A stretch of DNA of 64,000 nucleotides, from positions 2,170,001 through 2,234,000 of the forward strand of contig OX637287.1 of the NCBI GenBank assembly GCA_951799445.1. Direction: 5' to 3'. The position numbers and the translations under genes are program-made. This document shows positions 12,013 to 24,133 of the stretch, piece by piece. The stretch comes from Pseudisothecium myosuroides. Taxonomy: Eukaryota > Streptophyta > Bryopsida > Hypnales > Lembophyllaceae. The stretch's first letter is position 1; each line of letters begins with the position of its first letter. Below the pieces are notes generated by a model. It did not search any database. It saw nothing but the letters and a program-made list of their open reading frames with translations, and was not told where the DNA came from.

Positions 12013-13808
12013 AAGTGTAAATCCAACTTGAACCATGCCTTTCTTTCCACCAATCCCAGCTTTGATAATTCAAGAAGGCCTTTGGTCAGGTCTTGGTGTA
12101 AACCTTTCGTCACTTCCCTACTTCCACACGTACCGTTGATGGGTGGAATTCCTCTTCTTTTTCAATACATCTTAGGGTCTATTTATACCAAAAAAATTTG
12201 GGTTGGAGCCCAAAGAAATGGAGTATTTTGATTGGAAGATGGTTATGGTATTTAGCTTTGGAGTTTACACCAAATAAAACTTAGACTGTAGCCCATCATT
12301 TTTTCAATGGATGAAAATCCTTGTTGGAATTCTACATGGCCAAAGTAGATAATGACTTCCTGAACCTAAAGGGAGTGTTTCTTAGGAAGCTCTTGGAGGT
12401 ATCCAACCCCCAAGTCCAGGAGGAGATTTGGGGGAGACTTGTTTTTGCCAATTGTTTGAAATTGTTTACTAGGAGTTTTTGGGTTGTTTTAGGTCATTTC
12501 TGGGCTATTATAGACCATTTCAGGGATTTGTTGACCTTTGCTAGCCTGCATGTTTTGTATCTATTTTTGGCTTGTTTTTAGTCTACATCGATGGATAACT
12601 CTACTTTAAAATTCAGCCAAAATGCACACTGGGCCATGACTCAACTCTTTTGGTTTATACCAAATATTTGGGCCACTACGTACTTATAAGTCCCTTGTTT
12701 CAAGCATGGTACCCCACTTACAATAGTCTCATCTTTTGGTACAATACACTTAGGGGGAGTTACATAAGCCTGCTTGAATCCGGTGGGCATAATAAGGACC
12801 TCTTTACACCTAACATCTTGGGCTCTAACCCATGAACCTAGTACCACATGTGTTCATAGATTGGAGCCCAAGACTTTTGGTGTAAGGTAGTGTGCTGTAA
12901 AACCGACCCTCTTCTTCAAACCGACCCTATAAAATGGTATTGAATGCATACAAAGTGGTTCTTAAATGGACCATTTTAACCATTAATTCAATCGGAAAAA
13001 AAAATCTTTATTGTAAGAGCTAATCATTGGCCTTGATTTCCTCAAATCATTTTAGAAGTTGCAAGTAGATGCATTTTGGGAGACCTAAGGTCACAAATAG
13101 GTACCTACTATAGAAATCTTTGAAAATTCATAACTAATTCAAAAATAGTTACTTCAAAACATATAAAACCACTTGTGTTACATTTGGCATCCATTTTTCT
13201 TTCTCTAAAAAATAAATTAAATATATTTTTGTTCACGCAAACCTATGAAAAAGGCGGACCAGCCCTTAAAAGGTCGCTTTTAGAGCATATTACCTTAAAG
13301 AGGCCCTTACTATGCCCACCGCACTCAAGCAAGCTTCTGTAACTCCCCATATAGTGTACAGTCAGGTCCAGTTCATTTACGAATTTTTCATTCAGTTTTC
13401 ACCAGAAAGTTTAGCAACTTTAGGAAACTCTAGCGTGCTCAAAAATGAACCAACTTTGAAACCGCAAATTATGTTGGAATCACAATGAAGTGTACTTCAA
13501 CTTTATAACAAGTGAAAAATGAATAATTTCAAATCATACAACAATTTGGATTCCTTTTATACACTATCTACCACTTCATAGAGATTCTTTGGAAGATAGT
13601 CAAAGATTTTTTGCATTTGGGTGAAGAACAAGCAAAAAATCATACAAGTGAATCAAGTGGTATGGGATTAAGTATCTCTAAAGCAATTGTGAAGGTTCAT
13701 TTGTTATATACACCATTGAATAGAAGTTGTAATTTTCACAAATGTTGGCAACACTAGATAGTACGTAGTGTATAGAAAACATGAAACTTTTTATATGGTT
13801 TTCAATTA
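12013..13808. other. spacer, no gene seen
   Basis: Open frames of 60-90 codons exist, but none has a recognisable domain. The segment 13340-13790 is part of a repeat that reappears in inverse orientation around 52840-54250, flanking the large foldback there. Confidence 0.5.
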
Positions 13809-14444
13809 CTCCCTTAGTCCCAAAATGATCTTCCGGTTGTGCTTAAAATTTTATCCCAGACTGATCTTCCGGGTGTGATTAGGAAAAAAGGCCTATAGTC
13901 TTGGCATGTTGTAAGAATGTCTATTAGTTGCATGCGTAATATTAGAGGGGTGGAGTTGGTCTGTCCATTCAGATCTACTCAACAATAACAAAAAAAATGA
14001 TGTAGCCTGGTCCTCTTTGTCCACCCACTTTAGCCATTCAAGCCACTTTGAGCATCATAGTCAGAGTCATAGTCAAAGCATGAGCATCAACAACTAAATT
14101 TGACATGCCCATCCCTTCCACAAAAAGAGATGAAGAGGCTGAGTGGGGTCAGATTGGAAGTTTGTCAACTTTTTCATTGATTCTTTTTTCTTTTAGTCCA
14201 TCCATGTACACTTGGGACTGAGAAAATGAGTGGCCATCTGTGCTTCTTAAAAATGCCCTCCAAATCCCATTTCTGAGTGCTCTTACTTTAAACTTTGGAA
14301 AGGGCTACAAAAACCAAATTCCTAAGGTGGTAGGAGTGCATCGAACTCTACTTAGAGCTCAAATTTTTTTTGAAAAAAAAGTTATTTTCAACCTTAATCC
14401 GGAACATTTTGTCTAACAAGAAGATCATTTTGGAACAGAGGGAG
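13809..14444. mobile_element. Stowaway/Tc1-mariner-type element
   Basis: The left end CTCCCTTAGTCCCAAAATGA and the inverted right end TTTTGGAACAGAGGGAG are the classic Stowaway termini, bounded by TA at 13807-13808 and 14445-14446. The 636-bp interior has no transposase frame, so it is non-autonomous. It also has a second GATCTTCCGG block at 13861, a subterminal repeat. Confidence 0.8.
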
Positions 14445-14626
14445 TACATATGTGTGCTTGTAATGATGATAAAGTAGACTTCAATATGATTCCAACGCAA
14501 TTTGCAATTTGCAATTTCGTTCATTTTTGAGCGCACACGGGCCTCCCAAAGTCCTCCTAATCTTAAGAAGATCCAAAAATTTGTCCACACATTTAGCTGG
14601 ACCTGACTGTACAATAGGGCAGTGAC

Positions 14627-14974
14627 AATGGACAACATATATTGTGGGATGCTCTCTTAGATGTGGGTCGTGCGGCACAAATTGAAGTTCAATGCGGAGT
14701 GCGGCATCACCCTCACCTGTCTAATAGGTTTCACAATAGGTTTGAGAGTGCCTGGCTTCAATCCCCTGTCTTGGCTAGTAGGAGAGGTGATAAGGAGTTG
14801 TTTTGGAACAAGGTGCGCCTTCCAGAGTACTCTTTTCTTTAGCGGTTCTTTCGATTTCTTCTGCGAGCTTACTTTGATTGGCTCTCTTGTCCAACTATTT
14901 TGGCTTAGCTGTTGTTCTTTTTTTTTTTTTTTAATGCAGTGGGTCTCCCATTTGTTCAAAATAAAAAAATAAAA
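14627..14974 (+). mobile_element. 5'-truncated LINE 3' end, 348 bp
   Basis: Exact 14-bp target duplication AATAGGGCAGTGAC at 14613-14626 and 14975-14988. The insert ends in AATGCAGTGGGTCTCCC, TTTGTTCAAAA and an A-rich tail, the same 3' end as the short insert at 21164. The body is probably 3' UTR plus the very end of ORF2, but no reverse-transcriptase motif is left. Confidence 0.88.
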
Positions 14975-14988
14975 AATAGGGCAGTGAC

Positions 14989-15636
14989 TGCAGTCTACCT
15001 GCCACCAGGTTCTTCTTGACTGCTTCCTATTCCTCTCTCCTCCGTCCTCATCACTGGTATAGTGGTATCACTTAGTAATAACAATATTAGGGTACACCGT
15101 ACACATGTTTCTCATGGGTCCAATAATAGAACTCTCATGGACTTACAGTATTGGCTGGCCATGCCCTGGAATGGTGGCCATGACATCACTCATCAGTTGG
15201 GCTTCATGCAGCATCTCCCGTCCAGGGCCCTCAAGAAACGTTGAAATTAGGGCCTCCATGCATGGCATCATCCATCACCCATGTGCAGGCAAACCGACCA
15301 TAAGCTTAATATTGTTAAGTAACTTAACACTGCGGTGGAGGTCTCCTTTGGCTCCCTGAGAAGAGGGGATCTGCAAATTCCCAGTCCACCAAAATTACTG
15401 TGTCTCAATTGACGTAGCATTCATAATCAGTGCAGTGAGTCCCCACATAGCACTCTATATTTATTTACAGTATTGTTGACTTTGTGTGCTCACAAATTGA
15501 CCCGCCTAACTACAGTACACAAAATAGTGAAATTATTTTGCCCCTCACTAATTTCTCGACATTTTATACTATGTAAATATATACTCAGTAAGTGTAGAAG
15601 GACAGATGCAGTAATGTGAGAACCATGTGCCATGTT
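14989..15636. other. spacer with a repeat shared with 60720-60810
   Basis: The stretch 15515-15590 (CACTAATTTCTCGACATT, AAATAGTGAAATT) is an inverse relative of the right part of the MITE at 60556-60807. No gene seen. Confidence 0.5.
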
Positions 15637-16405
15637 GCATGGATGATTGGTTCACTGGTTCATGGCTTGGATTTAGAGAATTGCATGTGCCTCCATGTGG
15701 CTTTGCAATGAGTCATGAGATAACTTCTCCAGTGAAGGCAACCCAATTTCACTATTTTGTGCAGCTCAATCACAAATTCGACCAGTAAGGTGAACGAGCT
15801 TGTTACCACCACTGTTCTCAACTGTGCTTTCATGTATCCATGGTATACATGTCAGATGTGGGTTTATTAGAGAGAATTTGGGTCCTCTAAAGGGCCGCGA
15901 GTTCCCATGAGTTCTCCACAAGTTTTGAATAGTTCCTGACTGCTGAAACTGCATCACCGCAGCAGGGTGACGTGGTTGGGACTCGGCCACATCAGATTTT
16001 ATTTTATTTAAAAAAAAAAAAAAAAAAAAAAAATTTAAAATGAAATTTAGTAAAAAAATTTATTTTTTATTTTTATTTTTTTATTTTTAAATATATTTTT
16101 CGGACAGCCCATACCACTATTCACCGTATGGGGACCGATTGGGGAACGGGCCTGAAACGGCCCTTTCTTGGCCCCAAATCCCTTCTAATGTGCATAAATG
16201 ATTGGTTCACTGATTCATGGCTTGGGTTTAGAGAATTGCATGTGCCTCCATATGGCCTTGCAATGAGTCATGAAATAACATCTCTTGTGAAAGCAATCCA
16301 ATTTCATTATTTTGTGTAGCTCACTCACAAATTCGACCAGTAAGGTGAACCAGCCTATTACCACTATCTTTCTCAATTGTGCTCTCATGTATCCACAAGG
16401 TACAT
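15637..16405. repeat. about 200-bp direct duplication separated by an AT-rich MITE
   Basis: 15637-15840 and 16196-16405 are close direct repeats sharing GATTGGTTCACTG, AGAGAATTGCATGTGCCTCC and CACAAATTCGACCAGTAAGG. Between them, about 15884-16182, lies an element with termini CCTCTAAAGGGCC and inverted GGCCCTTTCTTGG, and a centre with a long poly-A run (about 16010-16033). The same element family occurs in inverse orientation at 52210-52492. Confidence 0.75.
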
Positions 16406-18306
16406 TTCAAAGGAAAAATGTGCACCACATGTACATGAGAGAAAAATTGAGAAGGGTGGTGGTAATGGGCTGGTTCACCTTAGTACACAACTCGGACAAC
16501 AATTTACAAATAGTCAACCAATGTCTTTCTTCATATCAAAATGAATTCCCTCCCTGGCATCTACAGAATGGTGTTTTTTTCTTGTTTTTTGGACCAATGA
16601 TTACGTGGCCTTTCTCTTAAGAACTATCTAAGTATCTTGGCTCCTTCATTATGGGAGGCTTGGTTGAAGGAGTCCAATTTTGAATATGCAATTTTTGTAT
16701 GTGTTGATTCTACACGATAGATGAAATGAAATTTTGGAAACATTGTGGTAGTAGTGTGCAGGGCCATGATTATAATATGGTGTTTTTAAATACAGTACCT
16801 CCTTTTCTTTCTATAGGCTTGAAATTGCCCCCCCCCTTTTTAAGCAATTTCAAAACTTTAAATTGCCTAAAAAACATTGCTAGGGAGGGACTATTTTTCG
16901 TCCAAGGGAAAATGATCCAAGCTAGTTAATAATATTATTGACTATTTAGTAATCTATCCTATTACCACATATAACACTAATTTATTCCGGTCACAATATT
17001 TGTAAATTAAACAAAATAGGAATGTTGAATGTTATTGTATTTCATTGGCATTTTCACAAACATAAAGTTTGTATTGATACTAATTGCGCAGCTTCATTAA
17101 TAGGATAAATTAGTGTAATTGATATCTACTTTAGATTCTCATATATTATTATCATCCAATGATCCAATATAAGATTTAAAACAATGCAACCTATTCTAGA
17201 AAATAAAATAAAAGGTTATAACCCAACATAACAGTTTTGCTTGGATAGGACTAAAATGCACTACTAACTAATAGCCCTTAAAGACCTAAGGTGTTTTGGA
17301 CAAAATTAAAATGTAAATTGAAATGTCTTTTACATTTTTTTCAAGGTTTTCATCTAAGGGAATTATGTTATGCATCACAAATAGAAATGATTTATATGGT
17401 CAAATTTGAAAAAATACTTATAAATATTATTCAAATCAATTTCAAACCTTTTCACTTTAAAGATTCATCAAAGTATAATTTAGTCATTTAGCATATGATT
17501 ATTTTAACAAGAGTCCCTAGAAATTCAAAGAAAGGAAAACTTGTAGAATTTAAGATCTTATATTCACATGATTTTTTTGCCAAAATTAATTTTGTCCATT
17601 CTTCTTCCTCATGGGGACTTCTAGGGGTAAAAGATAGTCAATTTATTTCGTATAAAAATTGAAAAAACAAATAAAAACTTTTTGTTCACCACCCTATGAT
17701 ATTATAGAGTTATCCTAAAAGTTATAGAGTGTCATCCACCATTTGGTTCCTCTTTCACTTCTAATTCTACATTGTATATGTATACTTATTCAACTCTGTT
17801 CTTTCTTTGAATTGCCAACAATGTTGCTAGAAAAACTTTTCATTCAAGCTTGCACCTTTGAGTTGTAAAAGTGGGACTTAAACTATAATACGGTACAAGA
17901 AGAAGAGATCTCAATGTGATTGAAAATGCATGCAATCATACCTTGCTGCCATTCCAAAAATATACAAGTAGGAAAAAAACCCAGGTGACTCTAATCACTT
18001 ACAACTTGGAGCAAGACTTAGGTTGTAAATCATATTTTTGTTCAATATGGACTACCAAAATAAAAAATTTCAATTGAAAGTGTCATTATATTATTCAGAA
18101 TGTTTGGAAGTTCTCTACCATCCAAAAACTTAATAGGCAAAATATTTTGTCGTTGTCTCCAATGTTGAAAATTCAAAACAGGTCAACGATGGAGAAGAAG
18201 CTAACATTGATCAATCAATACAACTAAAAAGAACTCAAAGAAAAGAACAATACGGCAGTAAACAGTTCGACCATGTTCTAATCGGTGTTGAAATATGAGC
18301 CAACTT
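16406..18306. other. AT-rich spacer, no gene seen
   Basis: Low-GC sequence with several short frames but no domain, no clear repeat boundary and no RNA gene that I can recognise. Confidence 0.5.
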
Positions 18307-18321
18307 AAATTACAATGTTCA

Positions 18322-18399
18322 ATTTCCGCCAGAGACTTCGTCTCTACGTTCGATGTACTGTTTCCTTATCAATGGAAATTGTCCATTTGTTTCAAAAAA
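18322..18399 (+). mobile_element. very short LINE/SINE 3' end
   Basis: A 78-bp insert ending in CCATTTGTTTC plus poly-A. It is bounded by a 15-bp target duplication (AAATTACAATGTTCA at 18307-18321, AAATTATAATGTTCA at 18400-18414) with one mismatch. Confidence 0.8.
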
Positions 18400-18581
18400 A
18401 AATTATAATGTTCAGCACTGAAGTGACACCCCGGGACCATTACTGATATACAATAATGTTAGCCGGTACCCCTTTCTCATCATGATTTTCAAGTAAAAAC
18501 GTTTCCAACACTTGCGTGCCCACAACATAGTTACCTGGAATCTACTGCAAAAAATTGAGCAGGCTACAAGTTCCTAGATAC

Positions 18582-18860
18582 GGTAATCACAATGGACGTC
18601 AACAGGCAACTCCTGTTGCACTGTCTGGCACTTGCAAAGCACTTTGTCGCAATTATAGCACATTCTGAGAAAACAGCAGCTGAAATAATCAAGGATAGAA
18701 ACGTAGTTCCTCTTTGGCAAAGACTTCACACGACTCCGATTTCCAAGAGTAGATCATCGATGAATACATCAAACCAGGACACAAAGACATACTTTTTGAC
18801 ACTAGGTCTCGGAGACTCTATTCCAGAACTACGTTTGCCCTCATCTCTGCACTTGTGAAC
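18582..18860. repeat. presenilin 3' flank segment homologous to AKR 3' flanks
   Basis: Shares ordered blocks with 27603-27800 and 39185-39385: GTCAACA, AGCACATTCTGAGAAAA, CCTCTTTGGCAA, GACTC, GATTTCCAAGAGTAGA and GAATACA. It then matches sequence that follows the AKR insertions (CATCAAACCAGG, CTTAGTTTGCCCTCGCCTCC-like, GCACTTGTGA). It lies downstream of the presenilin stop and downstream of each full AKR gene. Confidence 0.65.
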
Positions 18861-19164
18861 CTATCAGCAGAAGTGACTGATTGCGACTACATGCATTTCA
18901 AAATCGACATCATAGAAGAGAATGATCAGGAAATGAATTCATGAGTCAAAAATTCATTCCAGGCGGTAGTGACAAGGTCAACTCCGAGCCCAACCCATCG
19001 AACGATGACGAAGCATTGAAGAAACCAAAAAACGCAAAAGAGGTAGTTCCGTAACTCTCCAAGGTTTCAAACTTGAGCTCATGTGGCTCCAATATTTACA
19101 AGAAAAATGGAAGTTCACCTCAGAACGGGGTGTTTCGCTGTTGAGAATCTTTACCACAGCTGAA

Positions 19165-20574
19165 TCAGAAGAATACGAGATTAGTGGACATGTCCAGAAC
19201 GAATGGGTCCATGACAAGGCGCGCCAAGAAGTAAAACACGACCCCAAGAGAGATGGAGATCGGCAGAGCAGGCAGGGCTCGTTCCCAGACAGCCAGCAAT
19301 ATTAGCGTCGCCCCTAGACCTGCAACAATGGCGAGGTAGCAAGCATACACAGTCATCAGGTCATACATTGCCGCCCGCCCCACCAGCACGCTATAGAAGA
19401 CGAAGTCCCCCAGCCCTAGCTTAATTGCTCCAGAAAGCCCCAGCCCATGAATTTCATCGTCTTGTTCTGAAGGTTGAGAACCTCCATTCATTGCTCGAGG
19501 TCCATGCTCCGCTTCCAACCTGTCTGGTGTTGCTGAAGAGCTCTGGGTTTGCCGTTGTACCAAAGGAGCCCTATCATCGTCAACATGAGAATCTGGACTC
19601 TCAATTCTCATGGTAGAGAAGGCATGTAACGTGCCTGCGTCGCCAGTTGAAGAAAGTAACCGAGAACCAATGATTCCGACTTCAGGTTCAGTAGGAGGAC
19701 CGGTGACAAGAGGCTCACCCACGTTTGGATTCAGAGAACTATCACGCATGGGACTTTCTCCAAGATCTATACCCGGAGATGCATCAGATCCATTTAAAGC
19801 TTGCGACGATCTTGAGCGTCTCCATCGTCTCACCCGGGGTCTCTCTCCATCCATTTGAGCTTGTGGAGGTGGCATCCGCATCGTGCCCGCTGGAACATTA
19901 GGTCGAGCTTCGTATATAAGAGCTGGAATCTCTTCGTCTCGCTCAATTGCGATCTCCACAAGCATATTAAGAGGACCCCTCGGTGTCAACACAGCCACAA
20001 CATCATACGCTGCCATGGCCAGAAGCAGCACCCATGTCGTCCACTCCGGGAGTTTCGTGAACCAGAAGGCCACGAGCATACCAATGGCGATCAGATACCC
20101 TTGAGTGACCATAATCGGCATTCGGCAGAAGAAAACCGCCGCGACGCCCACACTCGCGAAATTAATGGTACAAATCAAGAACGTAATCACGTCGATAGGA
20201 ATCGAGTATTTCCTGATGATCTGTAAGGCGACAATTCCGCCCATCCAGGCCAGCACTGTAAACGCCGAAAAGCCCATGTAGATGCGAAGGCATCGAGTGC
20301 ACCGGTAGTAGAACAAGACAACCAGCATGAATGTCACGAGCGTGACGATGACCACGAACACAAGTGCGTTCAACAATGCTCCCCCGAGCTTCTCGGAAAA
20401 GGAGTCGGAGGCTTGCTCGTTGTACACCATCATAGCTATGTTTGAAATCGGCGCATCCTCTCCGTGAGGATCCAAGATATGAACTAGAGAAACCACCAAA
20501 AACATGCATATCGACACGGGCGTCACTATGCCAACAATCTCACCCCCCACAACGTCAAGAATCCCCTTCTCCAT
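19165..20574 (-). CDS. presenilin, gamma-secretase catalytic subunit (intronless)
   Basis: Single open frame of 469 aa from ATG at 20574 to TGA at 19167-19165; frames read further upstream begin only with a non-ATG codon. Presenilins are nine-pass aspartyl proteases that cleave within the membrane, in the gamma-secretase complex with nicastrin, APH-1 and PEN-2, in endomembranes. All three signature sites are present: AYDVVAVL in TM6 (catalytic Asp about 191), LGLGDFVFYS in TM7 (Asp about 390), and the PAL motif near 435-437 (ALPALPIS). The long TM6-TM7 loop, about 215-380, is hydrophilic, Ser/Pro-rich and acidic, and is where autoproteolysis normally occurs. Length and absence of introns fit plant presenilins such as those of Arabidopsis. 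The frame is undamaged, so it is probably functional. Confidence 0.96.
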   Translation of the reverse strand: MEKGILDVVGGEIVGIVTPVSICMFLVVSLVHILDPHGEDAPISNIAMMVYNEQASDSFSEKLGGALLNALVFVVIVTLVTFMLVVLFYYRCTRCLRIYMGFSAFTVLAWMGGIVALQIIRKYSIPIDVITFLICTINFASVGVAAVFFCRMPIMVTQGYLIAIGMLVAFWFTKLPEWTTWVLLLAMAAYDVVAVLTPRGPLNMLVEIAIERDEEIPALIYEARPNVPAGTMRMPPPQAQMDGERPRVRRWRRSRSSQALNGSDASPGIDLGESPMRDSSLNPNVGEPLVTGPPTEPEVGIIGSRLLSSTGDAGTLHAFSTMRIESPDSHVDDDRAPLVQRQTQSSSATPDRLEAEHGPRAMNGGSQPSEQDDEIHGLGLSGAIKLGLGDFVFYSVLVGRAAMYDLMTVYACYLAIVAGLGATLILLAVWERALPALPISISLGVVFYFLARLVMDPFVLDMSTNLVFF

Positions 20575-21140
20575 GACTCCAGCAATCAATTGACCGTAAA
20601 ATCTTCTTCCTAATCAGAGTCCGTCTGTGAAAATGGAGAAAACCCTAATACCTCTGCCCTTCATACTCACTCGGTCGATCGGCAAACACTCAATGAACCT
20701 GTACATAGCTTCGACATCGACCAACCCATTTCTATCTCTCTGATGCCTCACTGACTCAGTAGCTCACTGATGCTTGCGGTTCGAGTTCTTGTGCGGGAAA
20801 TTGTGCACTGGAAACCCTAACTCTTCAATGCAATGATTTTGCACCGAAAGACGCATTCGCAAGGCACAGAATCGCAACAGAGAATATCGGAACTCTTTGA
20901 AAATTCTGCTACTCCATCCGCAGCGAACTGAAGCAATCGAGCTGCAAGTCTCGAAGAATCCCAAACCCTAATTACCCAGCTCTGTCGCGATGTGCTTTGC
21001 GAACTCTCGCCCACCACTCACTTACAGTCGGGTGACTTCGGTCTGCACCACCGCATGTACCCATTGATGGATGGGGATGGCCGCGGATGGCCGCGACGAT
21101 GGATGGGTCCATGCCTATTAACCATTGCTAATATTCAGTC
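20575..21140. other. presenilin 5' region
   Basis: Probable 5' UTR and promoter of the presenilin gene (minus-strand transcription). Moderately GC-rich, with short frames that are not supported as genes and no obvious TATA box. Confidence 0.5.
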
Positions 21141-21646
21141 ATTAGAGTTAATCGTAAAGTGTGGTTCCAGCCGTTGTGGCTTGGTTGTTGTTCTTTGGTT
21201 TCTTTTTAATGCAGTGGGTTTCCCATTTGTTCAAAAGAAAAAAAAAGTGTGTGCAAGGTGGGACCAGGAGCCGGAGTTTGGGAAAAACTAAGGACCAAAC
21301 TCCCTGGAGCATCCAAACTGACGTGTGATTGAGTTTGGTGCGGTGTTACTTTGTTTTGTTCTATTCTAAGTTAAACCTTCCTCTGATACAGGTTCACACA
21401 CACAGGACAACTTTACAATTAACTCTATTAATCCTAAAATTCTATGTTTATATTAGAGTTAATAGCAAAGTTGTCATGTGTTTGTAAACCTGTGACAGAG
21501 AAAGGTTTAACTAAGAATAGAACAAAACAAACACGGCACCAAACTCAATCAGATCTGAGTTTCGGTGCTCCAAGGAGTTTGGTCCTGAGTTTTCCAAAAC
21601 TCCGGCTCCTGGTCTTGCGTTTGCTCACTTTACGATTAACTCTATT
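21141..21646. mobile_element. foldback element with LINE inserted in its left arm
   Basis: Arms of about 200 bp form an inverted repeat: AGAGTTAATCGTAAAG near 21145 pairs with CTTTACGATTAACTCT near 21630. GGACCAGGAGCCGGAGTTT pairs with AAACTCCGGCTCCTGG, ATTGAGTTTGGTGC with GCACCAAACTCAAT, and GTTTTGTTCTATTCT with AGAATAGAACAAAAC. The centre lies near 21440. No coding capacity. Confidence 0.8.
21164..21243 (+). mobile_element. 80-bp LINE 3' end inside the foldback arm
   Basis: Ends in AATGCAGTGGGTTTCCC, TTTGTTCAAAAG and poly-A, like the insert at 14627. The 8-bp target duplication AAAGTGTG is at 21156-21163 and 21244-21251. The intact opposite arm at about 21620-21640 shows the uninterrupted sequence, which supports insertion. 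Confidence 0.8.
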
Positions 21647-21651
21647 TTATC

Positions 21652-22400
21652 AAAAATATTCCCAAACTACCATTTCTATTGTGAAAATTAAAAAATTAAA
21701 AAATTGTTTTTTTTTCATATTCAAACATAGAATCTTACATTAATCCATCTTGAGAAAGTATAGAAGAAATTTAGAAACATAGGCTTTGAAAATTGCAAAA
21801 TGTTTAAAGTGAAAGTAATCCTTTTTGTTCACCTTTCCATACAAGATCATAAGACTTTGAATACAAAATATTGCATTACAAAGTTTTTAAGTTAAAAAAA
21901 AATTGTTTTAGTGGAGGATTGTAATGAAAGTCTATAGACGACTACCCCCCCCTCAAAAAACGAGTTTTTTTTTTTAAAATTCTTAAAAAGTATTATAATA
22001 TAAGATGCAAAGAAAACCAAATTTTTAATAATTCTATGATAGAATTGAAACATATCAATGTAGATGATAATTGCTTTAACAAAATTTTTTAATCATGTGT
22101 ACTTTTTTTATTTTGCAAAATTGTAAAAATTGAGTACCAAAAATCAAATCCTATATGTTTATTTTTTCAAGAAAATGCTTTGATTTCCCAAAAAATAAGA
22201 TTGTTCATGATTTTCACATCAATAATCCAATGGAATGAATCAAAGTTTTTCATCTGAATATTTTGTGATTTTTTGGCTTCTCAAGCTCAAATATTTACAC
22301 TATAGGTGGTATAATATTTCTTCTTGAGCACCAAATGAAATAGCAATTATATATTATGTCAAAATGAAAAGTTGCATTATACTACTAATGAAATTTAGTG
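21652..22400. mobile_element. diverged relative of the TTAA-flanked MITE family
   Basis: Blocks in order: AAACTACCATTTCTATTG, TTCAAACATAGAATCTTAC and, near the far end, a GAGCACCAAATG segment matching the GGGCACCGATTG region of the 61605 copy. Both termini are lost or too diverged to see. Confidence 0.5.
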
Positions 22401-24104
22401 TAATTTATACTCTCGGGGGGGGGCACCTAGTATTTTACTACAAACCACGTGCAAACAAGTGGTTTCTAATGAACTATAATTTCAACTTAAAATTTTGAGG
22501 GTTGCTTAATAATGACTATAGGTTTCTATTGCCAAAATTTCAAACTAAAATAATAATTGAAATGATTTGTACAAGAGGTTGAAAATGGCCTAAAACGGCA
22601 TGTTTTTCAACTCAAATATTTATAGAGATCACATTTAGATGACCATTGCATCAATACTCAACTCAAAATGAACTTTCAATAGAGAGCTATTTTTAGGAAT
22701 TTTTTGTTCATTTTTTAGACAATTTTTTAGGATATAATATAGGGGTGTGAAAGTTATTTTTCAGTTGTACAGTGTATCTAATTACTTCAAAAATTTGTAA
22801 CTAATTATCATTAACAAATAAAAATATCAATAATTCAAAACATAAACTTTTGAAGTAGGAAAATCTAGTCATATTTTTTTTATTTCATTTTATTTAAATT
22901 TTAGGATATAATATAGGGGGTCCAAAGTTTTGTTCGCACGTGTTTTCTAATGGACACTCTAAGTGACCCCCCCGAGTTTATACTTTCATGTAACTCACTC
23001 TAATTTGATCTCATTTAGTTCACAATTAGTTTTCATATTGAATACTAAATTAGTGCAAGGTGAACCATCTTGGTTCTAATTTAGTTTTTTGGGTGAAAAT
23101 TTATTTATTAGTTAGTGTTCATATTGTCATTTATTATTGGCATTATTACCAACATTGCTGCCATTTAGTTTTAGTTTGTAATTAGTAATGCAAAGACTAA
23201 ATTTCATTCTTAGGCCATTTCACTGAATTCCCAAGCTCCAAGTTTCATTGAATTCTCAAAATCTAATTGGTAGAGTGTTGAAATTGGGACTTCGGCTTCA
23301 CACTACGTCCTAAGTGGTACAATGCTCCCAAACTCCTACATGACAATATTTTTTAGAAGTTTTGGTGCCAAAAAGGTAGGATGTGGAGGCCAAATTGGTT
23401 CTAGTTAAAATGGAAACCTAGCTTGGCCTCTAAGTTTCAATAATTTTTTGAAGAGAAGAATACAATATAAGGCTTTTGAGTGGGCTGAATTTTTCTCTAA
23501 ATCTATCTAATGTAGATTTGATGCTAAAAATGCCCAAAAAATGAAACTTTGATTTTTTGACCCATTTTTTTTGGGACCTAGTTGCTTTATAATATTAAAG
23601 AAACAAATTGGAACTAAGAGTTGGGACTTGGGATGTAAAGTAAAACCACTTTTTAGTGTAGGGACAGTTTTGAAGTTTAAAGTCAATCAAAACATGTTGA
23701 AAGTAGGTACCAAAATTGTCAATTTTCTCCTATTTTGCAACTAGCTCTAGTGCAATGAATTCCAATCAATTTGCTACCTACTCTGGTGCAATGAACTTTA
23801 ATGAGATCCTATGCATTCAACTTCAAGGTGATCTTGTGCTTCAACTTAGAGGATTCGGTGTTAGTTGACTTTGAATAGCTCTCATCAGTGAACTTTGATG
23901 AGCTCTTGTCATGCAATTGCTTTTAGAATTTGCAATTCAATTGCGATCAATTCTAACATTTCAATCACTATCCAATTCGGTGATTCAACTTCGATCATTT
24001 TTAGTGAACCAAGTTCAATCGTAGACACCATTAAGCCGGCCCAACATTTCATTTCTGTGAACCATGGAAACATTGATTTTATTTGGGACAAGTATATTTG
24101 GAAA
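22401..24104. other. AT-rich spacer, no gene seen
   Basis: Contains poly-G near 22415 and two copies of TTAGGATATAATATAGGGG (about 22727 and 22902). No gene seen. Confidence 0.5.
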
Positions 24105-24133
24105 CCCTGGATTTATTTTGGAACAAAGGGAGT
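24105..24133. mobile_element. solo Stowaway-type right end
   Basis: TTATTTTGGAACAAAGGGAG followed by TA is a textbook Stowaway terminus in inverse orientation. No matching left end was found upstream, so this is a truncated element. Confidence 0.55.
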
